Shown here in pieces: positions 6,574-13,552 of a stretch of 40,657 nt of DNA (the first letter of the stretch is position 1; every line of letters begins with the position of its first letter). A program made the translations under genes and the position numbers. Origin of the DNA: a virus; IMG/VR virus record IMGVR_UViG_3300046535_000659, positions 1 through 40,657 of that record. One strand, 5' to 3'. The notes beneath the pieces are model-generated. The model was not told the origin of the DNA. It made no database searches and saw only the letters and a list, made by a program, of their open reading frames with translations.

Positions 6574-6609
6574 GCCGTCGTCATCCTTTGGGGTGGCGGC
6601 GGCCTTTTT
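6574..6609 (+). terminator. Strong rho-independent terminator
   Basis: Thirteen consecutive pairs (6574-6586 with 6591-6603, including several G-U) close a TTTG loop and are followed by C and five T (6605-6609). It ends the rightward transcript of 4196-6461. The leftward operon also ends here; its last stop codon overlaps the T-run. Confidence 0.7.
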
Positions 6610-6869
6610 CATTTGTAGCCAATGGAAACGGTCAGGGTGATAGGTTCACCTACTGCTTTGATGCAAGCCGCAGCATTCCCTGGAATCGTCATTTTCTGCC
6701 CGTCCACCAGCACACTGCAACGGGCATATTCATGGTACTCCGAAATCCGCTCTTTCATGGTTTCATAAGCCGCCGTTGTAACGAAGATCGTCCCGCATAT
6801 GACGCCGCTAATAAATACCGCTGCGGTCCTCATTCGAAGCGGCTCCGCGCCTGGGCGTGGCTCGCTCAT
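6609..6869 (-). CDS. Small membrane-anchored protein (86 aa)
   Basis: Start 6869 lies in an ATGA overlap with the upstream gene; an internal ATG at 6833 would remove 12 polar residues. Residues 14-34 (RTAAVFISGVICGTIFVTTAA) form a membrane anchor; the rest is polar and contains two Cys. It is the last gene of the leftward operon. Function unknown. Confidence 0.6.
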   Translation of the reverse strand: MSEPRPGAEPLRMRTAAVFISGVICGTIFVTTAAYETMKERISEYHEYARCSVLVDGQKMTIPGNAAACIKAVGEPITLTVSIGYK

Positions 6870-6878
6870 CTCTCGCTC
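6859..6878 (-). repeat. 20-bp repeated translation start region, copy 1
   Basis: The 20 bases covering ribosome site, ATG and codons 2-4 of the gene ending at 6609 are identical to those at 7095-7114 for the preceding gene. Both give the N-terminus MSEP. Confidence 0.7.
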
Positions 6879-7105
6879 GCCGGGACCAGCCCGGCCCTAG
6901 AGCACCATACCGCCACAGCTTCCTCAAGCGCTGCCTTGGCGGTAGGGAGAGTGGAGACGAATCTTGTCAGATCAGCGTTGAGATAGCACACGACGCCCCA
7001 GTGGCCCGGATTATACCACCACACTTTTCCTGCTGGAATTTCTCCCAACATTGCTATTGCTTCTCGCTCGCCTTCCTCGCGCCAGGTGATCATGGGCTCG
7101 CTCAT
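6866..7105 (-). CDS. Hypothetical protein (79 aa)
   Basis: ATG 7105 was preferred because it forms an ATGA overlap with the upstream gene and is preceded by GAGAG. The protein begins MSEP, as does the next gene, because a 20-bp segment covering ribosome site and start is duplicated. Middle region KVWWYNPGHWGVVCYL is rich in aromatic residues. No domain recognised. Confidence 0.6.
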   Translation of the reverse strand: MSEPMITWREEGEREAIAMLGEIPAGKVWWYNPGHWGVVCYLNADLTRFVSTLPTAKAALEEAVAVWCSRAGLVPASER

Positions 7106-7114
7106 CTCTCGCTC
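7095..7114 (-). repeat. 20-bp repeated translation start region, copy 2
   Basis: Identical 20-mer to 6859-6878, again placed over the ribosome site and start codon. Supports the ATG at 7105 as the real start of that gene. Confidence 0.7.
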
Positions 7115-7320
7115 CTGATACGGGTGGACCACCATTGCCGGAACTCAGCCATGCAGGAGGGGCAAATGTCGGCCGCGTTCATGCCGACGGGGAACGTCAT
7201 CTCGTCCAACACCCCTTCGACCTGCACGTTGGCCCATGCCCATCGGCCAGGACAAGCACGGTTGTCTCGGCCACAGCGGTCGCAGGTTAACGTGGTGATT
7301 GTCGTGGTTTCGCGCGTCAT
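7102..7320 (-). CDS. Zinc-ribbon-like hypothetical protein (72 aa)
   Basis: Two Cys pairs, CDRC (13-16) and CPSC (54-57), frame an acidic/hydrophobic core, the pattern of a small zinc ribbon. Such proteins can bind DNA or partner proteins. It overlaps the next gene by four bases. No named family recognised. Confidence 0.6.
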   Translation of the reverse strand: MTRETTTITTLTCDRCGRDNRACPGRWAWANVQVEGVLDEMTFPVGMNAADICPSCMAEFRQWWSTRIRSER

Positions 7321-7330
7321 GCGCTGGCCT

Positions 7331-7681
7331 TCATAGGTTCCACCAACGACCTGGCGGCCGCCCCATTATAGGATATGGCTCCCAATAGGGTAGCTCGACG
7401 CCTTGGTCTGTTTCACGTGAAACAGGCAGGCGGTCTTGCCGTTTGCCTACCGGCTTCTCAGGCGGAAGGGGCGCAGGCATGGGCCGAGCTGCAAACCGTG
7501 GGGGCGGCACAAAGCGCACGATCTCCCGCGCGGCCCGGGAGTGGATCGAGACGCAGCGGCCCCCGCGTAGAAGGTGGATCTCGCCGGGCCAACAGTGCAG
7601 GCGATGCATGTAACGGTGATAGCGGGCCTCGGCGGGAGCGGCCACGAGGACGAGGAGAGCGGCGGCGGATACGAGTCTCAC
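7331..7681 (-). CDS. Exported hypothetical protein (116 aa) containing parS
   Basis: A signal peptide is clear (MRLVSAAALLVLVAAPAEA, cleavage expected near residue 19), so the mature protein should reach the periplasm. It is rich in Arg, Pro and Trp with two Cys (HCWPGE and GRCVSIHS). The start overlaps the upstream gene stop by four bases. Codons for PVSRET near residue 87 spell the exact 16-bp parS palindrome, so the site sits in coding sequence. Confidence 0.6.
   Translation of the reverse strand: MRLVSAAALLVLVAAPAEARYHRYMHRLHCWPGEIHLLRGGRCVSIHSRAAREIVRFVPPPRFAARPMPAPLPPEKPVGKRQDRLPVSRETDQGVELPYWEPYPIMGRPPGRWWNL
7409..7424. promoter_or_regulatory. Exact parS partition site
   Basis: TGTTTCACGTGAAACA is a perfect 16-bp palindrome identical to the chromosomal parS bound by ParB in most bacteria, including Caulobacter and rhizobia. 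The match extends one more base pair each side (C...G). I saw only one exact copy and no parA or parB in the window, so it would have to be read by host ParB or by a phage gene outside the window. Confidence 0.75.
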
Positions 7682-8004
7682 GCGATCGGCTCCCGCTTTG
7701 GGATGAGCCGCAGCGCAGATTCAGCAAGACGCAACGCCCTGATGTGATCCGGACTGATCTCGTTGAGCGACCACCCGTTCCTCTCGACCTGCATGGCCCA
7801 AGCGCGGTGCAGGAAGGAGTGAATTTCCAGATCTGTAGAGTCATCCGATGCCGTTTCCTTGCCCTTGGTAATGGCTTGGAGAGCAGCTAGCTCGGCTTGC
7901 GTGGGGCGGCCATTCGATGTGGATTGCGTAGAGGCATTCTGCGCAATGTCACGGACCTGATTTTCGACGTCGTTGAGGATAGTCGAGATAACGTCGGTAG
8001 CCAT
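7678..8004 (-). CDS. Hypothetical protein (108 aa)
   Basis: A good ribosome site (gggagaag) precedes ATG 8004. The N-terminal half is helical and polar (TDVISTILNDVENQVRDIAQ), the C-terminal part contains DHIRALRLAESALRLIPK. No domain recognised. Coupled by ATGA to the exported protein downstream. The 97 bases from 8005 to 8101 upstream hold no convincing gene. Confidence 0.65.
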   Translation of the reverse strand: MATDVISTILNDVENQVRDIAQNASTQSTSNGRPTQAELAALQAITKGKETASDDSTDLEIHSFLHRAWAMQVERNGWSLNEISPDHIRALRLAESALRLIPKREPIA

Positions 8005-8101
8005 TGCACTTCTCCCTTTGCGGTGTGTAAAATAGTGGTGACATAGGGCGGTGTTCGCCGGGACCAGCGCTTTATCCGCTCAAGCCAACTGGCGGGTCTC
8101 G

Positions 8102-8464
8102 TCATGCGTCGCCTCCCTCTGCCTTACGGGCCTTGAGCTTGGCGAGGAGAGCGTCGGCGCGATGGACACTATCCATATCCCGCTCGAAATCAGTCGTATA
8201 TTCGCCGAGCACCGTCTCGCACTCCGCGAGCAGCGCTTCAGCGGCAACGAGCGCTCGAATACGTTGGAGCACATTTATCGATTGCGTGGGCGCGCCTTCG
8301 ACCATACCGCCCGCCGCATGCACTATGGCGGCCAAGCGCCCATGAAGTGGCTTGATGTGCTCCGCGATGATGCGGTCGGCAAGTTCAGACATGGTGCGAT
8401 CCGGGTCGCAGTCCCATTCGTCGATCGTGTCGAACACGGCCTCCCACTCTGTGGGGGTGGTCAT
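8102..8464 (-). CDS. Hypothetical helical protein (120 aa)
   Basis: Mostly alpha-helical in composition; C-terminal residues 78-117 are charged and suggest a coiled coil (RADALLAKLKARKAEGG). No family recognised. Both ends overlap neighbours in the leftward operon (ATGA at 8461-8464). Confidence 0.6.
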   Translation of the reverse strand: MTTPTEWEAVFDTIDEWDCDPDRTMSELADRIIAEHIKPLHGRLAAIVHAAGGMVEGAPTQSINVLQRIRALVAAEALLAECETVLGEYTTDFERDMDSVHRADALLAKLKARKAEGGDA

Positions 8465-8943
8465 AGCTGCGGCCCTCTGATCAGGGCAATAATGGCGTCG
8501 ATACGCTTATCCTCGGGCCGAGAAGGATGCTTGCGGAAATCGTCTATGATTGATCTTGCCTGCTCCCTCGTCACCGCCCCGCGCTCGACCGTCCCGAATA
8601 GGGAGGCGGCGGTCAAGGCGGCTTCGGCGCTCTTGACCCAAGTCCGCCAAGCATAGTGCAACTCAATTTTCTGAGGACCAGCCCCTAAGCGAGAGTCATA
8701 TTTGTGTATACTGTCAATCGGGTATTCGCCATAGAAATGTTGTAATAGCGTCATGGGATCTCTATCGCGCGAGGCGCATATTGCCTTTGCGGCCGCCTCC
8801 ACTGCGCTCTCCGCGCTCTGTGCCGCGAGCACGAGGCGGGCGGCGTCAACGACCAGTTGATTAGCGAATGACGCCTCCATGTGGCCATAGTCGCCAGTCT
8901 TCCAGCCATGGATAGCTGCGCGAAGCTTGTCGTTGTCGGTCAT
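8461..8943 (-). CDS. Hypothetical protein (160 aa)
   Basis: Alanine-rich helical region at residues 33-58 (ARLVLAAQSAESAVEAAAKA), then a more globular part with HFYGEYPIDS. The pattern of an AAKAIC helix followed by a WRTWVKSAEAAL helix is common in small phage proteins of unknown role. Coupled to both neighbours by four-base overlaps. Confidence 0.65.
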   Translation of the reverse strand: MTDNDKLRAAIHGWKTGDYGHMEASFANQLVVDAARLVLAAQSAESAVEAAAKAICASRDRDPMTLLQHFYGEYPIDSIHKYDSRLGAGPQKIELHYAWRTWVKSAEAALTAASLFGTVERGAVTREQARSIIDDFRKHPSRPEDKRIDAIIALIRGPQL

Positions 8944-9320
8944 ATTTCCCTCGCGTAAAGTTGTCTTGGCGGCAGCGCTTGCTTAGGCTCACGCTTGCTG
9001 CGGTCTATGGCGCGTTGAGTGCGGGCAAAGCCGGGCGAGCGGATGGGGGCTGAAGGTGTATGCGCATTGATGCTGCCGGCGTGCTGCCTCTTCATCTTGG
9101 TGATGCGTGGGATACTCTGTTCCTTCGTCACCACCTTGTGGCAGGGGATGCAAAGCACCTGACAGTTCGCCAGCGCATTGTCGCCGCCGAGCCGAGCTTC
9201 CAGGATGTGGTGGTATTGAGGCCCGCCGTCCCGCAGCTCGACATCGCAAGCTTGGCAGCGCCCCTTGGCGCGCTCGTAGGCTTTGCGCTTCGTCGGGGCG
9301 CTGAATTCGAGCCGGGTCAT
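8940..9320 (-). CDS. HNH endonuclease (126 aa)
   Basis: A classical HNH nuclease: C-x2-C (CQAC, 22-25), YHHILEARLGGDN (about 36-48) with the catalytic His, then NCQVLCIPCHK with the second Cys pair and final His. These enzymes nick DNA using one divalent metal. Here it sits between the recombination genes and hypotheticals, so it could serve recombination, host DNA cleavage or homing. The basic C-terminal tail is likely DNA-binding. Confidence 0.85.
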   Translation of the reverse strand: MTRLEFSAPTKRKAYERAKGRCQACDVELRDGGPQYHHILEARLGGDNALANCQVLCIPCHKVVTKEQSIPRITKMKRQHAGSINAHTPSAPIRSPGFARTQRAIDRSKREPKQALPPRQLYAREI

Positions 9321-9508
9321 ATGAGCCTCTCGGCGCCCTCGGCTTGCGCCTTTGCGCGATAGTCGTCGGCGATTGCTCGCATCGTCTCGATCTCATGCTC
9401 GGCCTGCTGCGGCTTCATTTTGCCGGCAGCGATCCAGCGTGGATAGACGCGCTCGCGCATTCGCAATTCACGCTCAGCGCACTTAGCCTTGTCCTCGGAC
9501 GTGATCAT
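9317..9508 (-). CDS. Small conserved phage protein (63 aa)
   Basis: A charged helical protein whose core RVYPRWIAAGKMKPQQAEHE is a pattern I recognise from many phage recombination clusters, function unknown. It overlaps the HNH gene downstream (ATGA) and the NinB stop upstream by one base. Confidence 0.65.
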   Translation of the reverse strand: MITSEDKAKCAERELRMRERVYPRWIAAGKMKPQQAEHEIETMRAIADDYRAKAQAEGAERLI

Positions 9509-9906
9509 TAGGCGGCCTCTCTCGCATCGTCGGCGAAGTCAACGCCGTTCTGGGCGCCCCAGGAATAAAGCAATTCGATCATGTTCGACATCTCCTCTAT
9601 GCCAAGGTCAGACGAGCTTTGACCGATAGGCAGGAAGCCAGTTCCATCGAGCGATGGCACAAAGCGCGTCTCACGGCCCAGAGCGTGCAAGAAAATCACC
9701 TTCCAGTCTCCGGGCGAGTAGCGCTGACCATGATGCTCTTTCTGGACGCTGATATGCGTCAGCAGCACCCACATAAGCGCGTTTTGCGGTAGTGTGCGCT
9801 TGGATGCCTTGTATTCAATTCTTGTCCCATCAGGAGCGCGTCGCACCCAAGCGATGGCACGCTCCCGATCGGCCGGACGGTGGATGACGATTAACGCCCT
9901 GCCCAT
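9508..9906 (-). CDS. ninB: NinB/Orf-type recombination protein
   Basis: The 132-residue protein has the NinB signature: LPQNALMW (about residues 39-46) followed by SPGDWKVIFLHAL, a RFVPSLDGTGF turn and the helix NMIELLYSWGAQNGV. In phage lambda this protein (Orf) binds single-stranded DNA and SSB and substitutes for host RecFOR in loading recombinase. Its place beside ERF supports a role in phage homologous recombination. Full-length for the family. Confidence 0.85.
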   Translation of the reverse strand: MGRALIVIHRPADRERAIAWVRRAPDGTRIEYKASKRTLPQNALMWVLLTHISVQKEHHGQRYSPGDWKVIFLHALGRETRFVPSLDGTGFLPIGQSSSDLGIEEMSNMIELLYSWGAQNGVDFADDAREAA

Positions 9907-10109
9907 GCCGGGGCCTCAACGGGGCGCTCGTCCTTCGGCTTGGCCTGGAGCGAGATCCACTTCCCCTTAGCGCCTTCCTTCGTCCAGCCCGAAAGCCAGT
10001 AGGCTCGACCATCAATCATGATGGAACCTTGAAGATTCGGGTGCGTGTCCTTCTCGCGCTTCTCGTTTTTGAAGAGCGAGCCTTGGCCTTCCTTGAGTTC
10101 GTAAGCCAT
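9891..10109 (-). CDS. Small conserved phage protein (72 aa) next to ERF
   Basis: The pattern GSLFKNEKREKDTHPNLQGS, then AYWLSGWTKEG and KWISLQAKP is typical of small phage proteins distantly like DUF736, often found beside single-strand annealing genes. It abuts the ERF stop at 10110 and overlaps NinB by 16 bases. Possibly a DNA-associated accessory protein; not proven. Confidence 0.7.
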   Translation of the reverse strand: MAYELKEGQGSLFKNEKREKDTHPNLQGSIMIDGRAYWLSGWTKEGAKGKWISLQAKPKDERPVEAPAWAGR

Positions 10110-10772
10110 CTAACCAGCCCTCATAACTTCTGCGGCATCGGCCGCCTTCGCGATCTCGCCAAGCTCTTCGTAAATCGCGTCGAGCTCGTCGCACTGTTCG
10201 CCGGTTAGCGTTCCCCACCATGTGCCAAGAGCCTGCGCCCCCTCTTTCGCTATGCCCCTGGCTTTGGTGCGGAGAGCCGCCACGGGATCAGCCTTAACTG
10301 CGGTGAGTGCAGGCTTGGCGACCTTGGGCGGCGGGGCCTGACGCGCTGGCCATTCGCTGCGGTCCTGCTGAACGGGCGTCTCTCCCGCGTTGGCGTCGTC
10401 ATCGTCGTCCGAGGAGGCAACGGCGGCGATGGCCATGAGGGCATAACGTTTGGCGTAGGTGATCACGGCACCAATGCCCTGCGGCGTGAACTGCGGGACG
10501 GGCATGCGCAGGATGTCGCTGATATATTGGCCGCTCTCTCCATGGGCGAGGAATGTCTCTACCTCGATAAAGCCTTCCCCGGTTCGGGGGAACTGCGTAA
10601 CGGCAAGACCATTCTCTGAGAACGGCTTGCGAACGGCCTGGCGCACGGCTGCGAGCGTCGCGTAGCGAGACTTAAAGTGCGGATTGCGGCTATCCTTGCC
10701 CGCGTCCTCCATTTGGCCCTGCGCTTTGGCAAGGGCCGTCATGAGGGCGCCGATCTCTTCTGTCATGCGCAT
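10110..10772 (-). CDS. erf: ERF-family single-strand annealing protein
   Basis: The 220-residue protein carries the ERF core: NPHFKSRYATLAAV, then ENGLAVTQFP, DILRMPVPQFTPQGIGAVITYAKRYAL-like segment ending with acidic SSDDDDDANAG, matching the P22 Erf group. ERF rings anneal complementary single strands for recombination and circularisation of linear genomes. After residue about 120 comes a Pro/Lys-rich linker and a small C-terminal helical domain. The ATG 10772 is preferred; ATG 10766 two codons later is an alternative. Confidence 0.9.
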   Translation of the reverse strand: MRMTEEIGALMTALAKAQGQMEDAGKDSRNPHFKSRYATLAAVRQAVRKPFSENGLAVTQFPRTGEGFIEVETFLAHGESGQYISDILRMPVPQFTPQGIGAVITYAKRYALMAIAAVASSDDDDDANAGETPVQQDRSEWPARQAPPPKVAKPALTAVKADPVAALRTKARGIAKEGAQALGTWWGTLTGEQCDELDAIYEELGEIAKAADAAEVMRAG

Positions 10773-10774
10773 GG

Positions 10775-11512
10775 CTAAATCTTTCGTTCGATGTGAATGG
10801 AGATGCCTTTGGGCAGTCGCCCGTGAGCCTTGCGGTAATCGCGCGCCGCACTGCGGATCGCGTCGCCGATCTTGTCGGATGGCCACATGCTGATGACGGC
10901 CGATATGTGGTTGTCGATGACGAGCGTCTCGACGGTTCGCATAGCTACGGCACGGCCGTAGCCGGTTGCGATCCGCTCCGGCACGTCCTTCTCTGCGATG
11001 GCGAGTGCCCTGGCAGCTCGCGCCGCATCTTCCTGGGCAATCGCCGTATCGGTTATGGCTTGCACGACCGGCCCGCCGATCTCGCCTAGAGCCGCGTTCT
11101 CAATGGCGTCGCGCTCGGCCTCCGCGGCCCTCAGGGCGGCGATCTCCGCTTCCTGCGCCGCACGTAGCTTGGCGGCGACATCGGCCTGCCTGCGGGCCTC
11201 CTCGGCCCGCGCACGGTCGGTTAAGCGTGACTTGAGCAAGACAAGGAGCCGATCGAGCGGAAGGCTGGCGCGCTTGTAAGCGGCGTTGATTGCCTTCACG
11301 CGTTCGTTGAGCGGCCTAACATTGCCGTCTCTCTCGTCGTCGAGTTCGTCGGCTGCGATCCTGCCGCGTTTGATGAGTTCCGCAGCGCGCTTGGCTTCCT
11401 CGTGTGAGCCGATGACCGGCGTCTCGCTCAAGAAGCGCGACAGCTCCTCGACGACGCCATCGATTAGCTCGATCTGGCTGGGTGGATGGTTATGCCCCGC
11501 AACCGCGCTCAT
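10775..11512 (-). CDS. Ala/Glu-rich coiled-coil protein beside ERF (245 aa)
   Basis: ATG 11512 is chosen for its ATGA overlap and GAGAG site. The N-terminus holds GHNHPPSQIELIDGVV, the centre (about residues 85-160) is a long Ala/Arg/Glu coiled coil, and the C-terminus is globular with RTVETLVIDNHISAVI. I know proteins of this layout from phage recombination clusters; they lack a named function. Likely a structural or exonuclease-accessory partner of ERF. Confidence 0.7.
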   Translation of the reverse strand: MSAVAGHNHPPSQIELIDGVVEELSRFLSETPVIGSHEEAKRAAELIKRGRIAADELDDERDGNVRPLNERVKAINAAYKRASLPLDRLLVLLKSRLTDRARAEEARRQADVAAKLRAAQEAEIAALRAAEAERDAIENAALGEIGGPVVQAITDTAIAQEDAARAARALAIAEKDVPERIATGYGRAVAMRTVETLVIDNHISAVISMWPSDKIGDAIRSAARDYRKAHGRLPKGISIHIERKI

Positions 11513-11745
11513 CTTGAACTCTCTTCCGAATGACCGAGCATGGACATGCCGCGATCTGGCGAGCACATGCCTATATTGAATTCGGTCTGGTTCGCGTGTT
11601 GACCCAGTTCGATCGTGTGCCAGCGAGGATCATCGCCGCTGGACTCCTGCCATTTTGAACCCCATGCTCCGGCCTCATCCATCGTCTTGAAAGGACCGAC
11701 GAGCCATAGGGCGTGCGTTTGCCAGATCACCACTTGAATGCTCAT
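11509..11745 (-). CDS. Hypothetical protein (78 aa)
   Basis: Small globular-looking protein beginning MSIQVVIWQTHALWLVGPFK, with four Trp and an acidic centre (ESSGDDPRW). No family recognised. Overlaps both neighbours by four bases in the leftward operon. Confidence 0.6.
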   Translation of the reverse strand: MSIQVVIWQTHALWLVGPFKTMDEAGAWGSKWQESSGDDPRWHTIELGQHANQTEFNIGMCSPDRGMSMLGHSEESSR

Positions 11746-11930
11746 GCTGCCCTCTTCAAGAACCGGGCGCCCCGGTTGTTCATGCGCACGTTCCTGGCGA
11801 GGAGGACCGAGCGCACTTGGCTGTGCGAGATACCCAACTCGTCGGCAAGACTGCGTAGGCTTCTTGTGCGCGTCCTGTATTGCTTGCAGATGTATGTGTT
11901 CCGCTGCACGAGCGGGTTTACTTTTCTCAT
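11742..11930 (-). CDS. Small helix-turn-helix DNA-binding protein (62 aa)
   Basis: Residues 27-48 (SLADELGISHSQVRSVLLAR) form a clear helix-turn-helix, with strongly basic flanks. AGGAG precedes the start. The protein is small enough to be a dimeric regulator of this operon or a nucleoid-like factor. The long structured leader upstream (11959-12020) suggests its expression is set separately from the genes before it. Confidence 0.65.
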   Translation of the reverse strand: MRKVNPLVQRNTYICKQYRTRTRSLRSLADELGISHSQVRSVLLARNVRMNNRGARFLKRAA

Positions 11931-11958
11931 ATCATGTCACTCCTGGGAAGGGGGGGAA

Positions 11959-12020
11959 GGCGCAGCCGGTTGGTAGCCCGCGGAACCGGCCGCGCCCTTG
12001 CAGACTTCAGTGCCTGCAAG
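11959..12020 (-). promoter_or_regulatory. Two strong hairpins in an internal operon leader
   Basis: A 13-bp stem with one mismatch (11959-11971 with 11984-11996) and a 7-bp stem (CTTGCAG 11997-12003 with CTGCAAG 12014-12020) lie back to back. On the minus strand they precede a poly-C/T stretch and the AGGAG of the 11930 start. They may act as attenuator, processing site or internal terminator; no U-run follows, so termination is not assured. Confidence 0.4.
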
Positions 12021-12024
12021 CTCG

Positions 12025-12399
12025 TCAATGAAATGACAGCCGCCGGCTGTGGCAGATTGGGGGGGCAAAGCTGCCTGGGCCGGCGGCCTCGGAGCGAACA
12101 GGGGCTCCGATCTCGTAATGGGGTGCGCCCGAGCTTGGTGTGTCAAGGGGCTCGGACGCGGCACCGGCAGGCGGTCGCTGCCTGCCGATCTGTGAATTGG
12201 GATAGGCTCGTCGTCTCGCCGCCTCGAAATTGGCCGCCATCCTCAGAACATGCGGTATCGTGTTATATCTAGCGCAGACAAGGTCTATGTTGACTGAGCC
12301 GAGATGATGTATCCGGCAGAGGTCGGCGTGGCTGAATTCGCGCAGATGGTGCTGCGCAATTGCCGATGCCTCCTCATCCTCGTCGAACCAGCGGCTCAT
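12025..12399 (-). CDS. Hypothetical protein (124 aa)
   Basis: ATG 12399 follows AAGGAG. The first 70 residues look folded (DEDEEASAIAQHHLREF, SHADLCRIHHLGSV) and contain several His and Cys; the rest is Pro/Ser/Gly-rich and probably disordered. A run of seven C on the coding strand near 12058-12064 makes the last part sensitive to a sequencing or slippage frameshift. No domain recognised. Confidence 0.55.
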   Translation of the reverse strand: MSRWFDEDEEASAIAQHHLREFSHADLCRIHHLGSVNIDLVCARYNTIPHVLRMAANFEAARRRAYPNSQIGRQRPPAGAASEPLDTPSSGAPHYEIGAPVRSEAAGPGSFAPPICHSRRLSFH

Positions 12400-12401
12400 G
12401 A

Positions 12402-12554
12402 TTACTCCTTGCTCCAACTATTAGCGATGATGACAAGAACGAACCCGGCCCCTATAATGCCAAACGGCCATCCAGCCACATAGCTTATGCCTATCAGCAC
12501 CATCGCAACGCCGCCAAAGCCGACCACGGCTGTTGCCAATTCGCGGTCCCTCAT
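12402..12554 (-). CDS. Small membrane protein with two helices (50 aa)
   Basis: ATG 12554 overlaps the upstream stop by four bases; the longer upstream frame would run through the neighbour and is rejected. Two hydrophobic segments, AVVGFGGVAMVLIGISYVAG and FGIIGAGFVLVIIA, are joined by a WP turn. Likely an inner-membrane hairpin protein of unknown role. Confidence 0.6.
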   Translation of the reverse strand: MRDRELATAVVGFGGVAMVLIGISYVAGWPFGIIGAGFVLVIIANSWSKE

Positions 12555-12748
12555 GCGATCTCTGCCAATGCGATGCGGCGCTTCTCTTGCCGCCTCCACC
12601 GTGAGATGATGCGGAAAGCACGCCCGCTCAACGCGACAGGCTGATCCCGCAAGTAGCGGCGGGCGAGGCGCTTGTGGCCCTCGTAGATGCCCTGGGCCGT
12701 GCTGCGCTCGATCTCGTCGAAAACGCGCTGCATCAGAGGAGATGTCAT
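12551..12748 (-). CDS. Basic hypothetical protein (65 aa)
   Basis: Arg-rich (pI clearly high), with RVFDEIERSTAQGIYEGHKR and a C-terminal RWRRQEKRRIALAEIA helix. Could bind nucleic acid; no helix-turn-helix seen. Coupled by ATGA overlaps at both ends. Confidence 0.55.
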   Translation of the reverse strand: MTSPLMQRVFDEIERSTAQGIYEGHKRLARRYLRDQPVALSGRAFRIISRWRRQEKRRIALAEIA

Positions 12749-12963
12749 GACTTCCCTCCACGAGATTTGAGAAACTCGTTGAAATCAGACTCAAATTGCG
12801 TTTGTTTGTTCATTCTCGTATGAGCGGCAAAGTCACTTCGCAGCTCTTTCATATATTTCTCAAATTCAGGGTTCTCACTCGTGCTGTCGCTTTCGCCAAT
12901 CATAGCGACGGCGCTAATCAAAACGACTGCGGAGCATGCCGCCCCCGCGATAAATTCGATCAT
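12745..12963 (-). CDS. Single-pass membrane protein (72 aa)
   Basis: ATG 12963 lies in an ATGA overlap. Residues 2-22 are a membrane anchor (IEFIAGAACSAVVLISAVAM) and the remainder a charged helix (EFEKYMKELRSDFAAH). This resembles small phage membrane proteins with a cytoplasmic or periplasmic coiled tail; function unknown. Confidence 0.6.
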   Translation of the reverse strand: MIEFIAGAACSAVVLISAVAMIGESDSTSENPEFEKYMKELRSDFAAHTRMNKQTQFESDFNEFLKSRGGKS

Positions 12964-13217
12964 GACTTGTCTCCGAGCGAGCGATGGTGCGCGGCTTCTA
13001 AATATCGGGTGGCTTTGTGCAGCGCACGCGTTCGCTTTGCTTCCCATTCGCGCAACTTGACGGCGCGGATCTCGCTGTATCCAGGGATCGCGACAATGAC
13101 GCAGTCGTCAATCATCTCTTCGGTCAAGTCGCCATGGTCGTGATAGACCTTGATGGATCGCAGCACGTCATGCATCTCGGCAAAAGCGTCGATCTCAAGC
13201 TCATTAATGCTTTTCAT
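12960..13217 (-). CDS. Hypothetical protein (85 aa)
   Basis: Acidic N-terminal half (DLTEEMIDDCVIVAIPGYSE) and basic C-terminal half (WEAKRTRALHKATRYLEAAH). No family recognised. Coupled to both neighbours. Confidence 0.6.
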   Translation of the reverse strand: MKSINELEIDAFAEMHDVLRSIKVYHDHGDLTEEMIDDCVIVAIPGYSEIRAVKLREWEAKRTRALHKATRYLEAAHHRSLGDKS

Positions 13218-13552
13218 GGCTTCTTCCTCGATACAACAAGACCGTGTTTGTCGAGCGCTGAGCGAAGGGCATCATCCGATACGCCATCGCAGTCAGTCGC
13301 GTCTGAGAAAGCGCACTGGAGATCCCAGATAAGATCGTGCTCTTCCTCGCGCGTCTCGAGGTCGGCGATCAGTGCATCGCGCTCGTCACACAGGCCATGA
13401 AGCTCAGCACGCTTCTCGCCCAAAAGGCCATTACGGAGGAACTGAAACCGGAAGCTGTTGATCCGAAACTCCGCATGCTCGATCTTGCGGTCGAGTTCCT
13501 GCACGCTTGCGCGGAGCGAGGCGAGAAGCTGGCTTCGGACTAGCGTGCTCAT
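13214..13552 (-). CDS. Coiled-coil hypothetical protein (112 aa)
   Basis: ATG 13552 forms an ATGA overlap. Residues 5-70 are rich in Leu, Arg and Glu with heptad spacing (ASVQELDRKIEHAEFRINSF, DERDALIADLETREEEHDL), a likely coiled coil; the C-terminus is short and globular (DGVSDDALRSALDKHGLVV). Function unknown. Confidence 0.6.
   Translation of the reverse strand: MSTLVRSQLLASLRASVQELDRKIEHAEFRINSFRFQFLRNGLLGEKRAELHGLCDERDALIADLETREEEHDLIWDLQCAFSDATDCDGVSDDALRSALDKHGLVVSRKKP

Noticed and set aside
7375-7890. Rightward 171-codon frame over the parS region
   Set aside because: Antisense to two coupled leftward genes, one with a clear signal peptide.
7887-8105. Leftward 72-codon frame starting in an ATGA overlap
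   Set aside because: It overlaps the better supported gene 7678-8004 by 118 bases, has a Ser/Arg/Pro-rich shadow-like C-terminus and no motif; only the overlap start speaks for it.
8051-8656. Rightward 201-codon frame
   Set aside because: Antisense to two coupled leftward genes and lacks a ribosome site.
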